In this document: positions 9,608-17,329 of the stretch, one piece after another
Position numbering within the stretch: position 1 is the first letter of the stretch
Layout: each line of letters opens with the position of its first letter
Assembly: GCA_021161345.1 (NCBI GenBank)
Contig: JAGHAU010000236.1
Coordinates: forward strand, 1-32,434
Length of the DNA: 32,434 bases
From: Anaerolineales bacterium
GTDB taxonomy: Bacteria > Chloroflexota > Anaerolineae > Anaerolineales > UBA11858
Direction: 5' to 3'
Made by a program: the position numbers and the translations under genes
The notes under the pieces: model-generated
What the model was told of the DNA's origin: nothing
Seen by the model: the letters and a program-made list of their open reading frames with translations, nothing else
Database searches by the model: none

Positions 9608-10618
9608 GTGAAGAAACTTAAAGTTGTCATTCCAATGGCAGGTTATGGAAAACGGCTTCGGCCCCATACCTGGAGCAGACCCAAACAATTACTGACGTTG
9701 GCAGGAAAAACTGTCATCGAGCATGTTCTGGATACATTTTCCTCCCTGCCCGAGGACACAAAGATAGAGTATGTCTTCATTGTTGGTTATCTGGGAGACA
9801 AGATCAAAGCCTATATGGCGGAAGAGCATCCAGACACTACAGTACACTTTGTGGTCCAGGAAGAAATGAGGGGGCAATCCCATGCGATTTATCTGGCGCG
9901 GGACTACATAAATGGTCCCATGATCATGGTTTTTGCAGATACTCTGATCGAAACCGACCTCGGTTTTCTGGATGAAGAACAATCTGATATTGTCGCTTGG
10001 GTTAAACCAGTGCCGGATCCGCGGCGTTTTGGCGTTGCGGAGGTTGGGAAAAGGAACCTGGTCACCAGGTTAATTGAAAAACCTAAAGCCATGGATAATA
10101 ACCTGGCCCTGGTCGGATTTTATTACTTCAAAAAGGGACAGGATCTGATTCAGGCCATCGAAAAACAGATCGATCAGCAGGTGCAATTGAAAGGCGAGTT
10201 TTTCCTGGCTGACGCCATCAATATCATGCTTGAAGGCGGAAAAAGCAAAATGCGAACAGAAAAGGTACATGTCTGGCTTGATGCTGGGACTTTTGATGCA
10301 ATGTTAAGCACCAATCGCTACCTGCTTGACCATGGTCATGACAATTCTGAAAAGGCAGCCCAGCGAATAGGTGTTCATGTCATCCCACCGGTCTTTATCC
10401 ACCCCGAGGCAGAGGTGGAATCTTCTGTGATAGGACCTCATACAACAGTGGAAGCCGGCTGCAAGATACTGGGCAGTGTTATCCAGAATTCCATCATTGA
10501 AAAAGGATCCCAGGTTGAGGATGCATTATTGAATGGATCCTTGATCGGGCAGAATACTGTCGTTAAGGGAGGATCAATCTCCATTAATGTTGGAGATGAT
10601 ACCGTATTAGAAATCTGA
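9608..10618 (+). CDS. sugar-phosphate nucleotidyltransferase
   Basis: VVIPMAGYGKRLRPHTWSRPKQLLTLAGKTVIEHVLD nucleotidyltransferase signature; C-terminal left-handed beta-helix-like repeats. GTG start. Confidence 0.9.
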   Translation: MKKLKVVIPMAGYGKRLRPHTWSRPKQLLTLAGKTVIEHVLDTFSSLPEDTKIEYVFIVGYLGDKIKAYMAEEHPDTTVHFVVQEEMRGQSHAIYLARDYINGPMIMVFADTLIETDLGFLDEEQSDIVAWVKPVPDPRRFGVAEVGKRNLVTRLIEKPKAMDNNLALVGFYYFKKGQDLIQAIEKQIDQQVQLKGEFFLADAINIMLEGGKSKMRTEKVHVWLDAGTFDAMLSTNRYLLDHGHDNSEKAAQRIGVHVIPPVFIHPEAEVESSVIGPHTTVEAGCKILGSVIQNSIIEKGSQVEDALLNGSLIGQNTVVKGGSISINVGDDTVLEI

Positions 10619-10645
10619 AAGTCTACCGCAGGTCCAAGGAGTCCC

Positions 10646-11812
10646 ATGCCCCGAGACTTTATAGCCAAACGTGTCGCTGAACTAAAACCATCAGGAATTA
10701 GAAAATTCTTTGACATCGTCGCAACTATGGACGATGTCATCTCATTGGGGATCGGGGAACCGGATTTCACAACTCCGAAGCCGATCCTGGAGGCTGGTAT
10801 TGAGGCGCTTCGGCAGGGAGAGACGCACTATACATCCAACGCCGGGATCTATGAACTGCGGGAAGCTATTGCTGATATGCTGGAAGAAAAATATCAAGTC
10901 AGCTACAACCCGGTAGATGAGGTGGTTGTTTCGGTTGGCGTTTCAGAGGCTCTGTATTTAGCCTTAACTGCGGTGATCGATCCCGGGGAGGAGATCATCA
11001 TACCCACACCCTGTTTTGTGTCCTACCAGGCGGAGGTGATGCTGGCAGGCGGCGTTCCGGTTGAGGTCCCTGGTACCTTCGAAAATGGTTTTCAACCAGA
11101 ACCCGAATTAATTGAAAAAGCTATCACACCTAAAACCAAGGCCATCTTTATTGGTTTCCCCAATAATCCTACCGGAGCAGTAGCCTCCAGGGAAAACCTG
11201 CTGGCAATTAGCAAGATCGCAGAAAAGCATGACCTGTTGGTGATTTCAGATGAGATCTATGACAGCCTGGTTTATGGTGTGGAGCATGTTTGTTTTGCGG
11301 CTCTGCCGGGTATGAAGGAACGCACCATCACGCTGGGGGGATTCTCCAAAAGTTATGCCATGACCGGTTGGAGGGTGGGTTATGCTGCCGCGCCGGCTAA
11401 CATCCTGGGTGGCCTGGTTCGGATCCATCAATACACTGTAATGTCTGCCCCATCAGTTTCCCAACTGGCAGCGCTGGCTGCTATCAATCTGGGAGCAGAT
11501 GCTGCAGAAGAGATGCGGCTGAAATACGACCGCCGCCGGCAGTTGATCGTCTCAGGTTTAAATGAGATTGGTCTGGAAACCTTCTTGCCCCAGGGCGCTT
11601 TTTACGCTTTCCCCAAGATCAGCGGCACTGGAATGGATGATGAAGAATTTGCCCAGCGGCTGCTGGAGGAAGAAAAGGTTGCTGTAGTGCCCGGTTCTGC
11701 TTTTGGCTCAGGAGGAGAAGGGTTTGTGCGCTGTTCCTATGCCACAGATTACACCAAGATCGAACAGGCCCTGGAGCGGATTGGGAGTTTTGTAAAGCGC
11801 TGTGGCGGATGA
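10646..11812 (+). CDS. pyridoxal-phosphate-dependent aminotransferase, class I (aspartate/aromatic-like)
   Basis: ISLGIGEPDFTTPKPI, GFPNNPTGAV, SDEIYDSLVYG, TLGGFSKSYAMTGWRVGYAAAP (PLP lysine). Confidence 0.95.
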   Translation: MPRDFIAKRVAELKPSGIRKFFDIVATMDDVISLGIGEPDFTTPKPILEAGIEALRQGETHYTSNAGIYELREAIADMLEEKYQVSYNPVDEVVVSVGVSEALYLALTAVIDPGEEIIIPTPCFVSYQAEVMLAGGVPVEVPGTFENGFQPEPELIEKAITPKTKAIFIGFPNNPTGAVASRENLLAISKIAEKHDLLVISDEIYDSLVYGVEHVCFAALPGMKERTITLGGFSKSYAMTGWRVGYAAAPANILGGLVRIHQYTVMSAPSVSQLAALAAINLGADAAEEMRLKYDRRRQLIVSGLNEIGLETFLPQGAFYAFPKISGTGMDDEEFAQRLLEEEKVAVVPGSAFGSGGEGFVRCSYATDYTKIEQALERIGSFVKRCGG

Positions 11813-11858
11813 ATTGGGAAATAGTAACTCCTAAGAAGTAAGTCGATTAAGATCTAGT

Positions 11859-11896
11859 CACAACGTTAAACGATCATAGTTTAACGTTGTGTTTTT
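11859..11896. terminator. strong, probably bidirectional terminator between convergent genes
   Basis: cacaacgttaaac-gatcata-gtttaacgttgtg 13-bp perfect stem followed by ttttt. Confidence 0.85.
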
Positions 11897-11904
11897 AATC
11901 CTGT

Positions 11905-11970
11905 TTCCCGTCCCCCGTCTCCGGTCCCCGGTCACGATGCGTAGCATCCACCGGTCTCTTTCTCCCGTCG
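11905..11970 (-). repeat. array A of the GAC-heptamer intergenic repeat family, with embedded hairpin
   Basis: GTC at 11910, 11917, 11924 and 11931 (7-bp period), then 11954 and 11967; hairpin gatgc-gta-gcatc at 11936-11948. Confidence 0.7.
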
Positions 11971-11974
11971 ATAC

Positions 11975-12778
11975 CTACTCAATAACCACTCCACTCAGAT
12001 CATCTTCCGCTTCCGGATAAGACATATTCAGACTTTTGAGCTTATCAATGATGATTGAAGAGATCACCAGGTTGCGGTACCATTTGCGGTTGGCGGGTAT
12101 CACATACCAGGGAGAAGCCTCGGTGCTGGTTTTTCCCAGTGCATCTTCAAATGCAGCTATGTACTGATCCCACAACTTGCGCTCTTCCAGATCTCCCAAG
12201 CTGAATTTCCAAATTTTCTCTGGTTTGTCCAGGCGGGCCTGAAGGCGTTCTTTCTGTTCATCCCTGTTAATGTGTAAATAGAATTTCAAGATCGTAGTGC
12301 CTTCATCAGCCAGCGTTTTCTCAAAAGCGGCGATATGCTCATAGCGTTTGGACCAAACCTCTTTCGGGACCAGATCATGTACCCTGACCACCAGCACATC
12401 TTCATAATGGCTGCGGTTGAAAATCACGATCTCACCTTTACCTGGAGTATGTTTATGGACACGCCAAAGATAATCATGAGCCAGCTCTTCCCTGGTCGGT
12501 GCCTTAAAGCTCGACACTTTCACTCCCTGGGGATTAACACCCTCAAAAACATGGCGGATGGTGCCGTCCTTTCCGCCAGTATCCATGGCCTGAAGAACGA
12601 TCAGGACCTTGTGTTTCCCTTCAGCGTAGAGCAGTTCCTGAAGTGTTTCCAGTTCGTTGTTCAACTGTTTAAGATGATCCTTGCCAACTTTTTTTCCCAT
12701 TGGAAAAATGCTCTTATCATTAGGATCCCACTTACTGAGGTCTAGTTTTTTGCCTGGTTTGATGCGATATTTATCCAT
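11975..12778 (-). CDS. ppk2: polyphosphate kinase 2 family protein
   Basis: VLIVLQAMDTGGKDGTIRHVFEGVNPQGV Walker A, FNRSHYEDVLVVRVH, SPWYVIPANRKWYRN. Confidence 0.95.
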   Translation of the reverse strand: MDKYRIKPGKKLDLSKWDPNDKSIFPMGKKVGKDHLKQLNNELETLQELLYAEGKHKVLIVLQAMDTGGKDGTIRHVFEGVNPQGVKVSSFKAPTREELAHDYLWRVHKHTPGKGEIVIFNRSHYEDVLVVRVHDLVPKEVWSKRYEHIAAFEKTLADEGTTILKFYLHINRDEQKERLQARLDKPEKIWKFSLGDLEERKLWDQYIAAFEDALGKTSTEASPWYVIPANRKWYRNLVISSIIIDKLKSLNMSYPEAEDDLSGVVIE

Positions 12779-12840
12779 TCATAACTCCAGTGAACAGTGT
12801 TTTCTTCATGATTGATTAATTCTAAATTGATTCGAATCTT

Positions 12841-12868
12841 GTCTCGGTCCTTCGTCTCCGGTCTTGTT
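12841..12868 (-). repeat. array B of the GAC-heptamer intergenic repeat family
   Basis: GTC at 12841, 12847, 12854 and 12861 (spacing 6,7,7), directly 3' of the lipoprotein stop. Confidence 0.6.
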
Positions 12869-13462
12869 TTATTTCAGATGCAGAACAAAAGCATACCCCT
12901 CTCCCTCAAATGAGGCACCTTCCTCCAGGGGAAAATTGAAATCAAACGGCACAGTTCCCTCCCAGGGATATTCTCCATGAAAATCCTCGGCGTTTACCAC
13001 GACCAGCTGGGACCCGGTACCCTCCACTAGCATATTCAATGCTCCACCTGCTTTATCATCTTCACAATTGCCTGTAATCACAAAGTCCAGGTTCATAGTG
13101 ACTTCGTATGTTCCCCATTCTTCAATTAATATATCTCCGTACTCCAGTCCTCCACCCCCTTGAAGGAGATAAGGCGGTTCATCTGTTGTCACGGCGAATG
13201 GGATACTTCCAACTGTATGTGGCTCTAATCCGACAGCATCAGCTGGTCCGACCAGGATCTGAACCTCTACTTCTCCACTAAGGCCCTCACACTTAGAAGG
13301 GGTCGCTGTTTGTGTGGGCGGCACTTCCTGCATTACCTTCGTTGGAGTGGGTGTGGGTTTAGGATCTTCGACGACTGCCGGCTGATCGCTGCAAGAAGAA
13401 ATAATCAACAAAAACATAAGGGTAATAGTCAGTCTAAAGAAAGTTTTATTTTTAGTAGACAT
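12869..13462 (-). CDS. hypothetical secreted lipoprotein
   Basis: signal peptide and lipobox LLIISSCSD followed by a PTPTP linker. Start chosen at ATG 13462 (MSTKNKTFFRL). Confidence 0.75.
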   Translation of the reverse strand: MSTKNKTFFRLTITLMFLLIISSCSDQPAVVEDPKPTPTPTKVMQEVPPTQTATPSKCEGLSGEVEVQILVGPADAVGLEPHTVGSIPFAVTTDEPPYLLQGGGGLEYGDILIEEWGTYEVTMNLDFVITGNCEDDKAGGALNMLVEGTGSQLVVVNAEDFHGEYPWEGTVPFDFNFPLEEGASFEGEGYAFVLHLK

Positions 13463-13505
13463 ATCTTTTTCTCCTTTTCTATTATGCGGCAAAAAAAATC
13501 GCATA

Positions 13506-13538
13506 TCCCGGTCTTCTGTCTTCCGTCCCCGGTCCTGT
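13506..13538 (-). repeat. array B-prime of the GAC-heptamer intergenic repeat family
   Basis: GTC at 13511, 13518, 13525 and 13532 (exact 7-bp period), directly 3' of the priA stop. Confidence 0.65.
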
Positions 13539-16133
13539 TTATAAAATCACCGGCGGATCTACTTCAACGATCCATTCTGGTCCCGGATGATGCCCGCTGA
13601 TCAACGCCAGTGGATTCGGCCCCTTGACCAGGATCTGCCAACGCCATTCGCCCCGGATCTTGCTGAAGTAGGCTGGTGTGGGTCCGACCAGATAAGTGGA
13701 CTGAAAACCTTCTTTCTTGATCCAGCCTTGCAATGTGGCGGTATAGACCCTGGCTTTTTTCTCGGCTGATTTTGGATTTTTGTCCCGGATCTCCAACCGG
13801 ATGATCTTCAGGAAGGGAGGATAACCCAACTCCCGGCGGTGTTCCAATTCTTGCTGGTAAAAATCCTCATAATCATGGCCTGCAGCGGCCTGGATTACAT
13901 AATGGTCTGGATCAAAGGTCTGCAAGACTACCTCGCCGCCCAGGGGGCTGCGCCCTGCTCTTCCCGCCACCTGGGTCAGGACCTGGAAGGTCCGTTCAGC
14001 TGCCCGGAAATCTGGCAAATTCAATCCGCTGTCTGCCAGGACAACACCCACCAGGGTTACCAGGGGCAGGTCCAAACCCTTGGCCAGCATCTGAGTACCA
14101 ATTAACACATCGGCCTGATGGGAGGAAAACTTGTCCATGATCTCCCAATGGGCACCTTTTTTGCGGGTGGTGTCCCTGTCCCAACGCAAAGTGCGAACAT
14201 CCGGAAGGAGTTCTTTGAGGGCTGATTCTACCTGCTGGGTGCCGGTTCCCAAATGGCGGATGCGCTGAGATCCGCATTTTGGACAGACCTTTGGGATATT
14301 CCTGCGGTAGCCGCATAAATGACAGCGCAGCTCCTGATCAAAGAGATGGGCAGTGAGCGAAGTTTCACAACGGGGACAGCGCAGGGCATATCCGCAATCC
14401 CGGCAAAATATATAGGTGGCGCTGCCGCGCCGGTTCAGGAATAGGATTGCTTGTTGGTTTTTTGTTAATGTTTCAGCAAGTTTTTCCTGGAGCTCGCGGC
14501 TGAAAATAGAGCGATTTCCGGCCTTCAATTCTGTCCTCATATCAATTACATTCACTGATGGCAGATCCGCCATCAGGAGGTCTTCATCCAGATCCTGATA
14601 GCGGGAGAAAGCGGGATCATGATCGGCCTGGTTCAACTGCACCTGAATGGATTTTCTATGAGCCAATATGCGCTCAGGTAAGGGTAGGTAGGTCCAGCTG
14701 CCGCGTTCACTCTGGTAGCGGCTGGTCACGTTAGGTGTGGCGGACCCCAGAATGCAAACCGCGCCCAAGTTCTTCGTGTGGAAAATGGCGCTGTGCAGTG
14801 CATGGTAGTGCGGGGATATGTCTCCCTGGTAGTAGGAATCGTCATGGCACTCGTCCAGCACGATCAATCCCAGATTCGGAAAAGGAGTGAATAAAGCGCT
14901 GCGGGGACCCACTACGATATCCAGGGCGCCGTGCCGTGCCAGTCGCCAGGTATCGTAACGCTCTCCCGGCGAGAGTCCTGAATGCAGTACCCCCACCCGA
15001 TCCGGAAAACGGCTCATAAAGCGGGTTACTGTCTGGGGTGTTAATGCGATCTCGGGCACCATAATGATGGCTTGTTTCCCGGCAGCAATGGTTTCCTCAA
15101 CAGCCCTTAAATAGATCTCTGTTTTTCCGGACCCTGTCACGCCGTGCAGTAGATAAGGTCTGGAGTTGTTATCTTTAAATCCTTCCAGGATCAACTGCCA
15201 GACGCTCTGTTGCGCCGGGGTCAGGATAGGGGCTGATTGAGGCGTGATGACCAGATCGGCCAGCGGGTCTCTCAACACTGGAACTTCAATGATCTCGGCC
15301 AATCCCCTTTTGATGAGGATCTTGAGGTCATTCAGGTTGGCACCGACCTTGTCATAGATGACTGAAAGGGGAACGGGATCACGCTGTTCCATGATCAGCT
15401 GCAGGGCTCGCTTTCTGCGGGCCAATGCCTCAGGGTAGCCTTTCCGGGCCAGATCATCCATCTGCCCCTGGGCTAAATCTGGATCGCTGATGAACTGAAG
15501 CTGTCGTTCATACTTCGGTTTAACGCTGGGATCTGCCAGGGTGGACTGGCTCTTTATGATTCCTCTTCGAGCCAGCGAACCGGCTGTTTTACGCCAATTC
15601 TTGTGAGGTAGGGCACGGTCAATTTGTCGGCCGCGGAGTGCCCCCCGCTTAATTAGAAGATCCAGTAGTTGGGTTTGAGATGGGGACGGTTCTGGAAGCA
15701 GGGACTTTCCCTCTGCGATCAATGTCTCGCTTTCATCCGAAAGACCATACTGGATATCCGCTTGAACGCTCAGCCCTGCCGGGACCATGGCCTGCAGGGT
15801 GACGCCTAGAGGAGAAAGGGTCTCCCCGGTTATGTGCTGAGCGAGTTCGATCTGGCCTGGTGTTACAACGGGGGTTGGATCGAGAATTTTCCCGACGGCT
15901 CTGGTTTGGGTGACGGCGGGTTTTTCGGGAAACTCAATGATTATTCCCTGGACCGACTGCCTTCCAAATGGCACTTCCACCAGCTGGCCCAGCTTGAAAT
16001 CATCCTGAATCTCATCTGGTAGATGATAGTCAAAAATACCCTGCACGTGTGGAACGTTGACAGCAATCCGGGCGTAAAGAGGAGGTGTTCTGTTTTTAGA
16101 AGGCATGGCGGAATGGTGGTTATTATTATTCAC
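13539..16133 (-). CDS. priA: primosomal protein N' (replication restart helicase)
   Basis: HGVTGSGKTEIYLRAVEE Walker A, LDECHD DEAH-type box, zinc cysteine clusters CRDCGYALRCPRC and CHLCGYRRNIPKVCPKCGS, GRAGRS. Confidence 0.96.
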   Translation of the reverse strand: MNNNNHHSAMPSKNRTPPLYARIAVNVPHVQGIFDYHLPDEIQDDFKLGQLVEVPFGRQSVQGIIIEFPEKPAVTQTRAVGKILDPTPVVTPGQIELAQHITGETLSPLGVTLQAMVPAGLSVQADIQYGLSDESETLIAEGKSLLPEPSPSQTQLLDLLIKRGALRGRQIDRALPHKNWRKTAGSLARRGIIKSQSTLADPSVKPKYERQLQFISDPDLAQGQMDDLARKGYPEALARRKRALQLIMEQRDPVPLSVIYDKVGANLNDLKILIKRGLAEIIEVPVLRDPLADLVITPQSAPILTPAQQSVWQLILEGFKDNNSRPYLLHGVTGSGKTEIYLRAVEETIAAGKQAIIMVPEIALTPQTVTRFMSRFPDRVGVLHSGLSPGERYDTWRLARHGALDIVVGPRSALFTPFPNLGLIVLDECHDDSYYQGDISPHYHALHSAIFHTKNLGAVCILGSATPNVTSRYQSERGSWTYLPLPERILAHRKSIQVQLNQADHDPAFSRYQDLDEDLLMADLPSVNVIDMRTELKAGNRSIFSRELQEKLAETLTKNQQAILFLNRRGSATYIFCRDCGYALRCPRCETSLTAHLFDQELRCHLCGYRRNIPKVCPKCGSQRIRHLGTGTQQVESALKELLPDVRTLRWDRDTTRKKGAHWEIMDKFSSHQADVLIGTQMLAKGLDLPLVTLVGVVLADSGLNLPDFRAAERTFQVLTQVAGRAGRSPLGGEVVLQTFDPDHYVIQAAAGHDYEDFYQQELEHRRELGYPPFLKIIRLEIRDKNPKSAEKKARVYTATLQGWIKKEGFQSTYLVGPTPAYFSKIRGEWRWQILVKGPNPLALISGHHPGPEWIVEVDPPVIL

Positions 16134-16971
16134 GGGTTAGAACAGCAGAAGTATATCCCACCACGCTGGTATTGTCGCCAGTGATGTTTCCGGAATGGGC
16201 GTAATTTAAAATATGAGCCGCAGCTTCCCCGCCCGATTTAACTGCCCAGATCACTGCTGCCAGGGCGCCTAAACCGCAGGCAGAACCGGTGTTTTCCTTC
16301 TGAGCCTGATAGAGGTAATCTGGGTCTAGCGACTGAATGCCATCAATGATGGTCTGGTCCAGTTGATTCGCTTTTTCAGCTGTTTGAAAATGTGATAGAT
16401 CTGTGCTGGCTACCAATAGGGCATTCCTGGACAATATCAGTTCTGCCAAGATCTCACCCAGCGACCGCATCAGGCTGGGCTCTTGCTGGCAGAGCATGAG
16501 TGGAAGCAGAGTAAATTCGTTTTGCAGGGCCCGCTGTAAAAAAGGCAAAATTATCTCAACCGCATGTTCACTATCGTTCCGGACCTCACTCAGCCCCACG
16601 CCGGTTTTCTCTTGTAGAGATCGATTTACGAAATCCATGCTTTCGCGGTCAAGAGGAACTTCTCCCAGGGGTGTTTGATAAGCCTGGTGCCCGCTGGTAA
16701 GGATGGCGCTTGGGTGAAACTGATGGCAGGGAGAGAGGATCACAATCAGATCTGGATCAAGCCCCGTTATAGCCCTAAAAGCATATCCTGCTACCGGACC
16801 GGAATAGATATGGCCGGCATGAGGGGAGACCAGAGCCAGGATCTTACCCTTGATCTTTGGGATCTGGGCTTCCTGGATGAAGCCATCTACTGACTCCGCC
16901 AGCTTTTTGGGCTGGGCAGGATACCAGCGGCCCGCCAGGGGTGAAGGTCGAATATCAGTGATAGTGTTCAT
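16126..16971 (-). CDS. amrB: AmmeMemoRadiSam system protein B (MEMO1 family)
   Basis: AGRWYPAQPKKLAESVDGF, LVSPHAGHIYSGPVAGYAF, ASTDLSHF, ACGLGALAA. Confidence 0.9.
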   Translation of the reverse strand: MNTITDIRPSPLAGRWYPAQPKKLAESVDGFIQEAQIPKIKGKILALVSPHAGHIYSGPVAGYAFRAITGLDPDLIVILSPCHQFHPSAILTSGHQAYQTPLGEVPLDRESMDFVNRSLQEKTGVGLSEVRNDSEHAVEIILPFLQRALQNEFTLLPLMLCQQEPSLMRSLGEILAELILSRNALLVASTDLSHFQTAEKANQLDQTIIDGIQSLDPDYLYQAQKENTGSACGLGALAAVIWAVKSGGEAAAHILNYAHSGNITGDNTSVVGYTSAVLTRE

Positions 16972-17329
16972 GGGTCTAATCCGATTGTAGCACAGGCGCG
17001 AATGTAAAACTTCTGGAGCAGGATATCTTATATAGAGATATATTCCCCGTATCAGAAATTGTAAGGTCCATTGGGAAAAGCCGGAATGCTTGCGGTGGGA
17101 TTGCCTGTAGTTTTTTTAACCCTGGAACCCCGGAATATTTCATTTTCCCCTCAGGTTTTCCTCAATCATTGGGAAAAGGGTGGGTGTGTTTGAGATTGGG
17201 TTGATGGCTGGTGTAAAAGACTAACAAGACTGTAACTATTTTTGTTTGCTATCCTGGGTTTCACTTGTATACTGAGTAGAGCAAATCGATGGACCGGCGA
17301 TTGTAGAGTAGTTAGTTTGGAGGAAATTG

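Noticed and set aside
11905-13538. CRISPR array interpretation of the heptamer repeats
   Set aside because: Units are 7-14 bp, degenerate, without 23-37 bp direct repeats and unique spacers, and there are no cas genes.
17030-17325. Intergenic region before the HD-GYP gene as a possible regulatory RNA
   Set aside because: A weak palindrome (atatct...agatat) and a TATACT-like -10 are visible, but there is no convincing riboswitch core or stable terminator.
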